From Bursaphelenchus xylophilus (lineage: Eukaryota > Nematoda > Chromadorea > Rhabditida > Aphelenchoididae), in contig CAJFCV020000005.1 of the NCBI GenBank assembly GCA_904066235.2, positions 4,459,501-4,523,500 of the forward strand: DNA of 64,000 nucleotides. The letters run 5' to 3'. Each line of letters starts with the position of its first letter. Position 1 is the stretch's first letter. The notes below the pieces were generated by a model. It worked only from the letters and a program-made list of their open reading frames with translations. It had not been told where the DNA came from and did not search any database. Below, piece by piece: positions 45,083-58,203 of this stretch. The position numbers and the translations under genes are program-made.

Positions 45083-48000
45083 CCTGCGCAGCTTTATTTC
45101 ACAATAAAATAAATTTCGATTATTTACACATGCTTTTTGTTCTTTGTTCTCCGTTAAATAACCTCTATTTTTGCTTGTCAAAACTTAAGGCTAGGCTAGG
45201 TAAGAGTAAAACATATTTACTTCAACCAAACCGACCTTTCTTTCAGTCAACAGACTGTCGATGTTTTTACCGCTTTAACTTTACTGTCCCTCCAATTCAA
45301 TGTCAAATGTCTGCGTGTCCGCAAAAGGTTTACCGCAAAGTTCGTACCGCTGAAAAACAATTAATATTTAAAAAATGAAAACATCACGCTTCAGGCAGTT
45401 CTTACGCTAGAAAGTACTATTTCCTTTCTGGGAAGTATTCACAGAACATGTTGGCCAAATAAGGCTAATTTATGGGTTCTTCACACTTGTTTTACTTCCG
45501 TTTAACTTGCTCTTTGTCCTTTTACATTTGAAAAAGCCTTTGTGGCAGTATATATTATCATAGGTATCTCTGTTCCAAAGGGCCAGTACAGGCACCTCTG
45601 AGTTGCTCCTTTTGGAAAACAAAATGTCAAAAAGTTTTTTATGTCCTTCCGCGAATAATTGTCGGCAAAATTGAAAACAGTAAAATAATTTTTAGTAATC
45701 ATGTTGATTGTCACTATATCTTTTACTTTTATCGGTATAAACATACAGTAGACGAAGAAATCTTTTGGACATTTCGTCTCCCAAGCCGGAAAATGGGCGT
45801 TTCAAAAGTAGCCGGCCTTGTAGAAACAGAATTTGTTACTTCTTAGAGTGTCTGCGGTCGCCTCAATTGAATTTGCATCCCAACGACGTCTGCGGAAGAA
45901 ATGAACGGTTATTTGCCCGGAGGGGCTGGGCATAATTCTCATCAAATATTCCGGAAGAATTGTGGGGGGCCGGCCGAAACTTTTTTTGGGCCCATTCCCA
46001 TGTTTTTGAACGCTTTTACCTGAGGGCCCGCAGGGCCTGAAGACGTTTTTTATGGGCTTTGCCCGCAGCACGCAAGAGTAATTCCAAAAAACAGAATTCA
46101 CTTTCTAATCCTCATACTTCATTGTTAATTTTAAAGAGCGCTGCTACTTTTTTCTTAAGCAGTACTGCTTATAAAGTAGTTAATTGTCATCAAAATTTAA
46201 TGCAATTCAAATTCAGCCATTCTTCATACTTTTTTTTGTTTTTTACAACAAAATTTACATTTTAAATCAAAATTTAATTTTATACTGTAAATTATTTATA
46301 GTTTTTTTATGCTGAAATTAACGTGGTATTCAAGGGCCATTTAGTTTTTACACCCATGTGAGAACTTGTTTGCCATAACAGTAAGCGTGTTTTCGGGTAG
46401 TTTAATTCATATTTCGTTTTTATGTAATCCAGGTGTATGGAGTAAATTAGCGTGCCAGTGAATATTATTTTGTTTGGAGATGACTCGTCATATAACCAGA
46501 AAATAGGTAGAGTGTTTAGGCTACCAGGGGATCATTCATTTTTTTTTGTGGTTAGGTTTTGCAAAAACCTGGCTAAAATTAAAAGTTGATTTCTAAGGGA
46601 TCAACTTTCATTTTTTAATCCCGAACATTTGAACTCCCCAAATATTCCATTAGATTTCTTTTACTCCCACTCCCAAATCCAATGCTAAAATAGCCCGCAT
46701 TTCAACGAACTAGAGATATAAATATTGACTTAAATCTGCAATTCTCAAGGTAGATTACATTTGCCAAACTGCACATTTATATTATTTGTATGCATAAATA
46801 AACGCTTGCATAACAATTGGTCGTTAAAAATTCTTTTGAAAGGGTCAAGGCATGGCAACGGTACTCCCAAATGGTCCTGTAGTTCCATTTTTATTCTGTT
46901 TTGAATAATTTTAGTTTGTGGAAGTACTTTGGACTTGGCCAGACAAGTCTTACGTGGTTTATTTAGCGGTTTTAGGTTGGGAAAGCAAAAGATGATTGTC
47001 TTTTGCGAAAATGAAAACAAAATTATTAATTTTGAAGCCTTTTCCTATTAATTTTTGATGGCTTGTTGACGGTATTTTTAATTAATTTTCCTTATTTATT
47101 CTGTATTCCTTTTCATACCTCAAAAAATTGTAAAAAAATACTGTTAAATTGTATTGTAAACAGATGGATAAATTCTTTATTCGTTTTCCGAAATGGCGCT
47201 ATTAACCTTGACATTCAAAGGCCACTTAAATTTTACATACATAACATCTGAGAATTTTCTTGCTACGAAAAGCAAACGTGTTTTCAAGCAGTGTATTTAA
47301 AATTCCATTTTATTTCAGGAAACAATGCAAATTTAGAAGCCTTTGAACGGAAATACTGCAGGGTGGGCCACTCGAAACTTCCTTTCTCTTCTGGTTATTA
47401 ATTTTTTCGTCAATCCTGTCTCTAAATCTTTCTAATATTTTTGATTATTAAAATTGCAACCCCTATTACCTTGCCAATTTTCAGGATTTTAGCTGGAAAT
47501 GCACTTTACAGTAATCTCCAAAATTTTGAGATTTATTTTTGGAACGCAAAAGCTGTAAAATTTACAAAATTATTGAAATAATTTTGATTTGACGTTCTCG
47601 GATTTGGAAAGCTTTGGCCGATTGAATTTAAATCCATCAAAATCTGAACGTTTTGCCATGCTAATCACAAATTTCTTGTCGAAAGTTGAGTTCAACTTAC
47701 TCAAAAAAAGTTCAATTTTGTTTTCTTTGATCTTGTTTGATTGTCCTACACTGAAAGACATCATGAATTAACCCTATTAACCCCGTATTTCAGAACGTAT
47801 TTTCCAAGGATTAAGGGCACAAACTACTGCTTGACATGGTGGTATGTATGTTTTCGGGCCCTTTCTTTTATGCGATTTTTTATTTGAATTTCTGTCGAGT
47901 TGTTACTAAAGGTTTTACTTTACATTTCAGTTTGTATTTTCCTTCTGAAAGGTAGGTATTTTTTTCAAGTAGGCCAGTAATTCCTTTTCAATAATTTTAC

Positions 48001-51000
48001 TTTTTAATCCGAATGTATTACTGCTATTAATCTTTGGGATAATTCGATGTTAATTGAGTGTAATAGTGAGTACGTATGTAGGCATTCTGAAGATGGCATG
48101 TGGAAAGGGAAATAAATGTAGGCGGTTGAGTGCTCTGGAATCAAAGTCATACTTTCATTTGCCGTTTATATGTTGTATTGAAGTTAATTGCGAGCCTTTC
48201 TTGATTGATTAATAACGATCTTTAAAGTGTACTGCGTCTGTTGTTTTGCTCTTTTCTGTAGTTTGAAATTCTGTGTTCATATTATTAAATCGATCTTCGA
48301 AACAGACTATGTGATTTGAAAGAAACTTTTAAATATACGTAGGATTTGTCGACCATTGAGATTGTAAATATTGTCATGAGATGTGCTTTATAAGTCTGGC
48401 CACCATTTGCTCCCTACAAACATTTGGCCCGGTCCAATCAACATATTCAAAACGTACATTATAAAGATTCTTATGGTGACCATGGTTCCCTGTTGCGATT
48501 TTATTTCCAAATTTTCCAGACTTGTTGTCCGAAAGGGTCTGTAAAAGTGTGAAGCAGTTGATGTCCTAAAGTATGACTTTTGAGGGGTCAGGTTAGGAGC
48601 CCTATGCATAAACAAGTGCGCCGAGGTTGGCCAATGTATCTAAAATTTAACACCAGAGGTGTACGTAGAAGCTGTCTTCTTAGGGCCTTGGAGAAAACGT
48701 ATACCATAGAAAACCGAGCTCGTTTACTCTGAGTACTTTCGCTGAAAATAGCTTGCATCGTTAACGAGCGCACCTCATTGTGGTATCAATTATTGGCTCA
48801 GCCAACCTTTCTTTTGTCGCCTACTTCAACATAACCGCTCGTCCCCAACCTATCCCCGAACACATTACCATCCAAATCCCCTCAAGGGCCATCCAAAAAC
48901 GAACCCAATAATAAGCCCCACACCATTTTCCGCGCCCCGGAACACGTAACGTAACCTGATTATCTATTTCAGGAAGCGTTTCCCTCACTCTCGATTTCAT
49001 TGTTAAACTTCTGGGTCATTCAAATTGCCCGAGGGCTTCGCCTTTTTTGTTGTTTTTAACCACTCGTTCGTTTAGCGGGCGCTGTAAATTCGTGTAAACG
49101 GAAGGAAGTTTGCTGTAATTTCAGGCACGCAGAGAGATTGGGAACAGGTTGTTTTTGTTTGATTTCAAGAAATTGCAAGGCCTTTTGGAATAAGTAAGGC
49201 ATTAATAATTTCAAAAAAGTCATTACGGTAATGGTGAAACAATGTTTTGCTCGGCAGCTTAATATGTTGGCAGTATAGGTTTTCTTTTACGAAATATCGT
49301 ATAATAGAAATAACACTGGCTGCAGCACTTATGAAACGTATGCCAGGCTTTCCTCCGGCGTCTTACGGAAACCAGAAACCTTTTAAGAATCGAAGTACAC
49401 CAAAATGCGACTTTTTTGTGATTTCCGGACGAAAAATATAGGGAAATAGAGTGCATATCCGAGTGGTCGCAAAATAATAATATCTTGTGGGCACAAAATA
49501 AACGGGTTGAAAATGTATTTCTGTCTGTCCAGCGTGCCGTTTTATGATGTTTTGCCTTACGGGTTTCATCAGCAACGCATCTAAGAGCTAAATAGTTCAA
49601 ATTAAATCTTTCGGTATTGGTTGTAAAGTCTTTTTTTTTTTGATTCTGGAATCTCAACAAGTGTTTGCACAAGGACCCAGAATATTTTCTTAACCCCGGA
49701 GGACCTTAAACCGCATTCGTAAAACATTCTGTTCAGAAAAATTTAATGAAAAAATGCAAAAATCTGTGGAAGATCCTAAAAATAGACCTTGTAAAGCTTC
49801 ATATTGAAATTTGCACAAAATCGAAACTAACAATTTCTGTTACAGTACCTTAATTGTGGACGACAAGGCCTCGAAATTATTGGCTGTAACTCTAAAGCAG
49901 CCCTATAATTATCGTACGTACGAAACGATAACTTTGCATAACCTGCCACACATTTTATTAAGTTATTAGTTCACCCCCATTTTTTGCCCTATTTTTTACC
50001 CAAACATTTTTATTCCCATACAATTTATGATCTTGGATTTCCGTTCTTTGTGCTCTATGTATTTTATTTTACTATAATAGCACGTTATTTTATGCAAACA
50101 GGGTTCGAATTCTCTCCATTCTTGACAGGAAATGTGTGTATTTTGCAAAAAAATGCAATAACTCAAGAGTTCAAAAATCTCCCCCCGGTCCTGATGTACT
50201 GTGAAGGTCGGAAAAACAATTTTTTCTATAAAATTGCGCGGAATGACAGAATAAAAGTTCATTGAATTATTTAATTAATTATGGTTTTCCCCTTTTCAGA
50301 CTGTTTTCAAATGTCTCTCGGGGCTAAAATCCACTTCTGAAGTTGTAAAATGGACCACAAAAAATTTGTAAGTCGTTTTTTTTAATTTTTAGTACGAATG
50401 ATTATTTTAAAAATCACTTATTACATAACTTTTGACATCAAAATTTTTCATTACTTTCTTGCAAGTTACTTAATTTTTGTTAACAAAAAATTTTTTAGGA
50501 TGGGGACTAATTTGGCATCTGTGGTGAGGTTGTGTAACCACTCCCCCAGAGCTCTGAAAATATGAAATTCCCATGATTCCAGAATTCGATTATGCAAATT
50601 TCGAGCTCAAAATTTTTAAAAATTTGAATTTTGAGAGCTCTCGGCTCTCAAAACACCGCCAACTTTCCCCCGGAATGAAGGCCCCGGGCCCAAGTTCCTA
50701 ATCGAATTTTTGGTTCAATAATTCGACTTCCAACGTCACCATTTGAATTTGCGTGGGAATGTTGAATCTTCATAACTTTGAGAAATCAAAATTCCAAAGA
50801 TTTCGTATTTTTTGAGCAAAATATGCGTAGACATGGAAGTTCGATCAAAAATCCGATTAGGAAATTGGCCCCCGGCTGAAACTTTTTTCGAAATATTTTT
50901 TCCAAAAAGCAAAAAAGGTTCAAGAAATTTTTGCACGGTGCAATGACCTCAAGAAGGTGTCATAGAGAAGAATTCCTAAGTAAGTCTGGAAACTGACATG

Positions 51001-51570
51001 ATCTCTCAACTTTGTAGACACTGAGATCTCAAAGAAACCTGCAAAATTATGAATTATTTTTCTCGATACAGGTAAAGGTAGTGCCAATACAAACAAAGTG
51101 CTTTTTTGGAGAGCAAAAAAACACGGGGATTCTGGTTGCAAGATAAACAAATGTACGTAACTTGAGGATTAGGAAGTTATGAGCGGAAATTGTAAACTAA
51201 CAATTTTGCGGATGTTCGAAAAGGCTGGTATTTGCTTGGTCGACTAAAAAATACGTAATGGAAAATAAAAATTTTTGCAAGGTAAGCAAACGCAATAAAT
51301 TCCAAACCACCTTCCAAAAATAGCCCCGTGAACTTTCCGAATTTTTATTAATCAGTAATCCCCTAATTTATTTTCCCTTTCGAAACAGGAATTTACTGTA
51401 ATGAATTTGTTGTTTGTCTCCGTTTTATTCGTCGAAACGTCGCATTTCCTTTGCAGAGTCGCTCCCTCCGCGGTCCATCCCCTCCTCTGACGGGCCGATG
51501 GAACCGGCTGTCGCTGTTCGTTCATTCGCGACTTTGGACCTCGGCCCGACGTCGCTCCGCCATCAAAACC
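45083..51570. other. Gene-free region between pectate lyase and carboxylesterase
   Basis: No gene is recognised on either strand. One CCTGAGG motif lies at 46019-46025. A lone mariner-type end (CAGGGTGGGCC) is at 47359-47369. A perfect-stem hairpin built on GAGCTCAAAA lies at about 50603-50640. The right end is the 5' flank of the carboxylesterase. Confidence 0.5.
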
Positions 51571-54500
51571 ATGGGAAGTTCGGTGTCGCGACAGTACGCC
51601 GACCCTCCGCGCGTCCGGACGAGCTTGGGCTGGGTGGAGGGGAAATGGGTCGAGATCAACGAGTACAATGCGGCCAAGGCCTTCTTGGGGATTCCTTTTG
51701 CGAAACCACCGATTGGCGAATTGAGGTTTGAGGTGGGTTTTTTCTGTCATTTTTTGAATAATTTTTTTGATTTTTTGTTTCAAAATTTTTTACAAAATCT
51801 GTAAATGTCGTAAATTTTTGATGACAAAGGAAGGATTTGGAGACATTTTATAAGATAAAAAAATTCTATTTTAATTTTCTTGTTGGAAGTTTTTTACAAA
51901 GACCCATGAAGTCCTGAAACAATGTTTGATGCAAATAAAAAGCCGGCGGAGACATTTTATACGGTGAAACATGCTTGATTTTTTTGATCTTTTTCAATTT
52001 CAAAATTTTTTTCTTGTTTTTTTATTTTGCAAAATGTAAAACGACTTGTCACCCCTCGAAAAATTCTGAAACCATTTTTCAATTATACGCCTTTTTTATT
52101 ATTTTTTTGGATTTGTCTAGACCAATAAAGCTAAGTCACTTCGAATACTTCCCGAACAATTTATGTCGAATTACTGGCTTTTTCGAATATTTAAAAGTTG
52201 TTTTTGCATTTTTAAGTTTCTTTTTCTCAATTCAAAAAAAAAAGATTTTGACAAAATTGCGACATTTTTCTCAACGGGTCATCCATTTTTCGAAGGGAAC
52301 TTTAAATCTTTTTTTGTTACAACCTTCCCGAATAATCACGGAAAATACGAAAACAATGGAACGAAGAAAACGTGACTTAATTTGAGGCGAAAATTGAAGA
52401 AAAAAAATTTATGTGGTCGAGTCTGAAAGATATTAAAAATTACTGTAGGCCACTTACATTGTTTGACCGATTTCACAATTGTCTGCCCAAATTGGCATTT
52501 CGGACCATTTTATACGATGAAACATGGTTTTTCAAAATTTCTGAAAAAATCAGCCAAAAAATTTGTTAAAGTCCAAAATTGCTGCAGATGTTGCAGAAAT
52601 TATTTTTTCGACATTTTAAGATGATTTTTTTAGAAGCCCCAACCACCAGATCCCTGGACCGGGATCCTGGAATGCCGCAAGTATCGCTCTCGCTCAGTTC
52701 AAACCTCTTTTGTCTGGGATTTTGTTGATGTCCGCGTCCCGATCAGTGAGGACTGCCTCTACTTGAATATTATTACCCCTTCCAAACAAACAACTGAGTT
52801 TCCGGTAAGTCCGCCAAGTATAATATAATTTATATCCATGATTTCAGAAAGGTTATGCCGTGATGGTCTACATTCATGGCGGTGGATACGTGATGGATAG
52901 TGCCGCCAAATATCATTATACCAAATGCGCAAAGTCTGTTTTTTTAATCTTTTTGTCATCGAGTGGTCTAGTATAACATAATTTGACGATTTTTTCAGGT
53001 ATCTAGTCAAGAATAATGTAATCGTGGTAACAATTCAGTATCGTCTCGGTCTTCTCGGGTATTTCTGTCTGGACGATGAATATATCAGAGGGAATTTTGG
53101 GTTCTGGGATCAGATTATGGCCCTCAAGTTCATCAAGGAGAACATTTCCAAGTTTGGAGGCGATCCCGAGAGGATTACCGTGTTCGGCCAAAGTGCTGGT
53201 GGAGCAGCGACTGATCTGTTATCGGTTTCTCCGGTCTCGAGAGGTGAGCGTTCAAAAATATTTTAAAAAATACAAGGTTAAAATTATATTATTTTCAAAA
53301 AATTTTATTCTTCATTTTTGTTGACATTCGACTAAAAATTTTTATTATAAAACGAATGCGTCGTATTTTTCTTCGTATTTTACAATTTCAGATCTCTTCC
53401 AACGAAAAATTTGCATGGCCGGATCGGCTGAAAATAATTGGGCAGTGACTGATCGAGCAAAGGCCATCGAATATAGCCGAGAAAAGGCCATTGCCTTAGG
53501 GTTCAGACCTCAAAACAGTAAGATTTGACCTTGAGATTTTGTTTGTTAACTACTTTAATATCAAATTCTTTTGTCTTTAGACTGGGACGACATTGATAAC
53601 AAAAAATGTTTGGATTTCCTCAGAAAACAGCCTAGTCAGAAGTTCGGACTAACGATGGTTGGTAAGCAAATGTTTTGTCGATTTAATATTGTACCGTTCA
53701 GGTGAAAGAGCGGTTCTAAACGAAATGAGATTACTTTTGGCCCCGGTTTATGACGATGAATTGTTGCCAAGGCCAGTTTGCGAACTGAGGAAGGAAACGA
53801 AGCCAAAAGATTCGATCAGTGGACTCTGTGCTCACGAGGGATTACTGTTTTGTAAGTTATATTGCTTTTGCTTGGGAATGGAAATTGCCAAGAACGATGA
53901 TCCAGGCCTATATACAGGTTTTGTTGAAATTTGGCAAAAAAATTTAGCGATCTACAGTAGTTGACAGCGAATTGTCAATTTTTTTATTTCGTGTGTAACT
54001 TCACTCAGACTCAACAGAATTTGATGAGACCAAGAGCGTTTAAGAGGCTGGGAGACACGCTTCAACCTTATGAAATTGTTTTATTTCATATCGGCCACAG
54101 GCGTGGTAAAAATTTTAAAACAAATTTTTTTGGGGGACAACGAATTGTCAATTTTTACATTTTGAGGCATAAGATCTCAATAAACCAGCATATAAAGACT
54201 AGAATGGAGAGTAATCAGTTGCCAGCAATCATAGAACAGCATACAACGGGTTTCAGCCATTATTATAATCTCCCTCGCTTTCTATAGGTCGGGCACTTGG
54301 GGGTGGACCATGTACAATATAATGACAGCTTAGGGGTCTCAAAGGCCGAAATTATTTGATATTATGGTTTTTAATGGAAGAGTATTGCTTATGTGTAAGA
54401 AAATTGCACCAGATTACAACTTGGAGGAGCTAAGGGTCAAGCATTCGTCAGATAATATTATTTATGGTCATCTAAACCCTGTGTTACTCCCAAAAATCGA

Positions 54501-56455
54501 TAATTTTCTTTCCGACAGGGGGCATAGGTTCATTTAAACTTTCTTTACGGCCATACTGACGACATTCTACAAATTATTTCATTACCTGTCTCGACGCCCT
54601 GAAATTTCCGGGTGAGATTCTGACGGTCCAATTAATTCTTGTGCCACACTAGGGTGGTGAGTATATTAATCATTTTATTGCGCGTCTTCTGCTTTTTTAA
54701 ACGTTAAAACTAATATTTTTAATGCTTGTAAAAATCTCTAATATGCTAATAAAATGTCTTGGAAGTTGCAGGCTTGAAGAAATAAGAATTTTTCTGGGTG
54801 TTGCAAACCCGGCGTGAAAATTCATGTAAAACCAAATATTTCCCTCTGCATACCTCATCCATGAGTGCTGGTACTGACATGTGAAAGGCACTGAATATTT
54901 GTCTTTTAGTGTAGTTTGTTTTCAAATATAGAAGGTTTCTCCAACGATCCTCATGCGCGACATTTTTTGATTTTTGATACTCTGACCAACAGCATGAAAG
55001 GCCATGATTAACATATTCGAGGTAACAAGGCGCAAGTGTAACCCGTTAGGTGTAATTTTTTGACTTGCCCTAGCGTAGTAAGATGTAACCGCCCATAAAA
55101 AACCGGAATATAAGATAATTTCGGCCTAGGAAGCCCCCAGGCTGACATTATATTGTACATGGTCCACCCCCAAGTGCCCGACCTATAGAAAGCGAGGGAG
55201 ATTATAATAATGGCTGAAACCCGTTGTATGCTGTTCTATGATTGCTGGCAACTGATTACTCTCCATTCTAGTCTTTATATGCTGGTTTATTGAGATCTTA
55301 TGCCTCAAAATGTAAAAATTGACAATTCGTTGTCCCCCAAAAAAATTTGTTTTAAAATTTTTACCACGCCTGTGGCCGATATGAAATAAAACAATTTCAT
55401 AAGGTTGAAGCGTGTCTCCCAGCCTCTTAAACGCTCTTGGTCTCATCAAATTCTGTTGAGTCTGAGTGAAGTTACACACGAAATAAAAAAATTGACAATT
55501 CGCTGTCAACTACTGTATATTGTTTCTTACCATAATTTTTTATTTCAGTACTCCTAAGTCGTCGGTTTCCCAATCGAAAACTCCTGGAGCTATTCGAAAG
55601 CAATGTTATCAAGATGCTGGAACGCCATAATCATCTTCTCCCAGAGTCCCAAAAGATTTATCCAGCCGATTTTAAAGCCTTATATGGAGTGGATGAGGAC
55701 ATGAAAAGGGATAAAAAGAAGGTCCAAGACGCTTGTTTAGCTGTAAGTAATAGAAAAGTGATCCAGGAATAATAATTTTAGATGATGGACGACTTTATAA
55801 ACAACACTCCCGTCTACAACTACAGTAAAAATATGGTTGATCAAGGGGGGAAATGCTACTTATATCTGTTTGAACACTACAATCCCGCTCTTTTCCATGG
55901 ATTCAATCTGTTCATGCCGTTTACAGGTAAGGTTCTAGCTCGCTCTTTGCAAAACTAGTTGAGATGTTGCTCAGAGAATTCAAATTTTCCCCTTTTGAGA
56001 AGTCTTTTTTCACTTATTCAAATCTGAGAGTTCAATTTTGAGCTCCTGTTGGAAAATTCCAAGATTTCCTAAAGCTGAACCATTTTCTCTAAACATCTCA
56101 TCGTAAAAAATTATATTTGAACCGATTGCTTTCAGCCGCCACCCACTGCACCGAGCTCGCCTATCTATTTGATGTAAATATTCTCCTGAAGCCTTGGAAA
56201 CGCTCAAAAGAGGACATAAAAGTCCGAAACCTGATCACCACAATGTGGACCAACTTTGCCAAATATGGAAACCCGAACTCGGTTCGATTCGACTTTAATT
56301 GGGCTCCCGCGACCAAAGAGTCGCTCGGAAAACACCTGGTGATAAAAGAGAAGCCAGAGATGAGACTGGAATACGACTTCGAGGAACGGGTCAAGAAGTT
56401 GTCGCCATCTTTCATGGCGTATAATAAGGAGCTGTATTCGGCTTCATGTCTGTGA
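51571..56455 (+). CDS. Type B carboxylesterase with myristoylation-type N-terminus
   Basis: Ten exons (51571-51732, 52634-52804, 52848-52933, 52999-53243, 53392-53517, 53581-53661, 53702-53851, 55549-55742, 55782-55926, 56136-56455) give 559 residues, the normal length. It has the alpha/beta-hydrolase carboxylesterase fold: oxyanion-hole YIHGGGY (119-125), nucleophile GQSAGG with Ser205, acid Glu336 in AHEGLLF and His457 in THCTEL. The triad is therefore complete and the enzyme should hydrolyse esters; the substrate is not predictable. There is no signal peptide. The start MGSSVSRQ fits N-myristoylation, suggesting an intracellular membrane-attached enzyme, unlike secreted gut or cholinergic esterases. 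Intron 7 (53852-55548) contains a 1,561-bp Tc1-like element that leaves both splice sites intact. AATAAA at 56478-56483. Confidence 0.93.
53955..54324 (+). repeat. Left terminal inverted repeat of the Tc1-like element
   Basis: It pairs with 55146-55515. Direct-repeat motifs begin near 53963 and 54137. Confidence 0.85.
55146..55515 (-). repeat. Right terminal inverted repeat of the Tc1-like element
   Basis: This is the inverted copy of 53955-54324, with the same two motif copies facing inward. Confidence 0.85.
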
Positions 56456-56477
56456 AAATTGTTGTTGATGTACATAG

Positions 56478-56483
56478 AATAAA
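56478..56483 (+). terminator. Polyadenylation signal AATAAA of carboxylesterase
   Basis: The hexamer lies 23 bp after the stop codon. Confidence 0.6.
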
Positions 56484-57293
56484 TATATACGAATATTATT
56501 GGCTAAAAATTACCCAATAACCGAAATGTTAGGTAATTCGGAGATCTAATGTAACGTCAGAAATGTTTCTTATGATGTAAGGAGTTCAAAATGTCATGTC
56601 AGAGCTTGCAAAATCGCTTGCAACAACATCAATTGCAATTTGACATTTTGTTTTTTTTTTGTCATTCCGTAGCTTTACAAAAAATTTGGCCGGCAAAATC
56701 AGAAAAGTTTTTTTTTGTTCTTGGTCGGTTTTGGTCCAGATTCGACGGAAGATGGTGAGATTTTTTTCAGATTGTACTAGAATTGTCCCTTCTGATATTT
56801 CTGCGAAATTTTTCAGCGGATTCCACCAAAAAATTTGAATTTTAATACCTAAAATATTATTTTAGTCCAAAAAAATCGCAGTCTTTTGTTGCGGCTAATG
56901 ATCAGAGTAATTTTTGTGTGAAAATTGATTTGTAGGAAATAAGATCCTAAATCAGCCATCTGCAAGCAGATTTATTTATATTTTTTATCAAAATTTGATA
57001 TTTTACAGTACTTTGCGCTGTACGTTCTAGAACTAATATTTTCCTTTTTTGGATTACCTCCGGTACCCAAATCAAAGAGCTTTCCCCTTTCTCAAGCCCG
57101 AAAGTTTCTGCGAGGCATGCGGATATTCAAAAAATGCTCAAAAATGAGAATTTCTGCCCAGCCCGCGTCGTTTTCTTATCCATTTTTCTGTCAATCCCCG
57201 TTTATAATCCCCGTCCTCCGTCAGATCGTTACCAAATCATTCAACGTAAAGTTACAGCTTCGGTTCGGTCCTCATTTTCCACAACTACTCGCA
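56484..57293. other. Intergenic, 5' flank of the bZIP gene
   Basis: This is AT-rich sequence. An in-frame ATG at 57117 extends the bZIP frame upstream but encodes hydrophobic sequence unlike the rest, so I treat it as leader. Confidence 0.45.
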
Positions 57294-58203
57294 ATGGACA
57301 AGACTGTCAGCTCGAACATCGATCCCAACATGAGCTTGACCAAGATGGATGGGGTTTCTGATGCCCCTGATGCCTCCACCAGCATGGGATATCAATACCA
57401 TCCCAACCCACTGCTCTACCAACAAGCCATGGCCTATGGACAGCCCATGTTCTATCCGTATGCACCTGGGTTCCCATATGTAAGTGTGGATTATATTGTA
57501 GTAGGGATGGAGGTGGTTTTGGGTTGAGAAACTTAATTTGTTGATTATTTTTTGGGTGATCTAGTATACCAGAAGATTTTAAATGTTGTTTGAGAGGTTG
57601 TCAAAAATTTTAGAGGGTTGCGACTTTGATTTTTTTCGAAAAATTGATTTGTTTGGTTTTTGTTTTGGTGGCCTACTGTAATGTAATTTTTTGTGGTTTT
57701 TTGAGTTGATCGGGTCTTCTTGTTGATTTTGAAAGCCAGTAGATAGCTTCTTAGATAATTAAGACTTAAAAAAATGTTCAAAGGTATAATTTTTTTGATG
57801 GTCTTGTATAATGTTAATTTTTTTTCCATTCCAGGAAGTCCCTCAAAGCCTAATCAACTCCAACTTGAACAACAGTGTTTCTTCTCCCAAATCGTCATCT
57901 CCGACCGATAATTCTGAAGAATCCAATTCTCCACCAGCCACCAAAACCCGGAAGATTGTTGTGAACCGTCTAACGAAGGTATTCAATACCGAAGAAGAGA
58001 AGAAACTGTATGAAGAGCGTCGAGCCAAGAACAATGCAGCAGCCAGAGAATCGCGGAAACGTCGAGCTACCCGCGAAAGTATGAAGGAAGCTGAGAATGA
58101 GCAGTTGAAACAGACAATCCTGGAGTTGCAAGGGAAATTAGCCGAAGCCAAGGCCGAATTAAAAGTGATGAGGCTGAAGGTTGGAGAGAGCCTCACATTC
58201 TGA
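57294..58203 (+). CDS. bZIP transcription factor
   Basis: Two exons (57294-57479 and 57835-58203, phase 0) give 184 residues. The first 60 are Tyr/Pro/Met/Gln-rich, as in activation regions. A Ser/Pro-rich linker follows. The basic region at 122-142 has the signature N-x2-A-A-x2-S-R (NNAAARESR, 128-136). A short coiled coil follows with heptad positions L153, L160, A167 and M174, ending a few residues before the stop. It should bind DNA as a dimer in the nucleus. The KNN-x-AA-x-x-SR basic region resembles PAR/CES-2/ATF-type factors more than Fos/Jun, but the subfamily is not certain. The zipper has only two leucines, so it may prefer heterodimers. The start at 57294 was chosen over 57117 because composition changes there. 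AATAAA at 58295-58300. Confidence 0.87.

Larger units (their letters stand above)
53955..55515. mobile_element. Tc1-like element with 370-bp inverted repeats, in a carboxylesterase intron
   Basis: It is flanked by TA on both sides (53953-53954 and 55516-55517) and starts CAGTAGTTGACAGCG. The arms 53955-54324 and 55146-55515 are each 370 bp and appear identical by eye in inverted orientation. Beyond them similarity continues in decayed form for about 60 bp. Inside each arm the end motif GACAGCGAATTGTCAA recurs about 175 bp inward as GACAACGAATTGTCAA, an IR/DR-like layout. The 820-bp centre has no long frame, so transposase must come from elsewhere. The matching 108-codon frames in the two arms are mirror copies, not genes. 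Confidence 0.88.

Noticed and set aside
46310..47310. Faint similarity between about 46310-46430 and 47200-47310
   Set aside because: The match is broken and weak by eye. An alignment would be needed to claim a duplication.
47359..47369. Lone mariner-type end CAGGGTGGGCC
   Set aside because: No inverted partner was found within a plausible distance, so it is not listed as an element; it may be a solo remnant.
50603..50640. Near-palindromic hairpin built on GAGCTCAAAA
   Set aside because: Short and AT-rich, such hairpins are common in this composition and nothing ties it to a function.
53961..54287. A 108-codon frame, with an identical partner at 55183-55509 on the other strand
   Set aside because: Both lie in the perfect inverted repeats of the Tc1-like element, so identity is a by-product of the arms. 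The translation has no domain.
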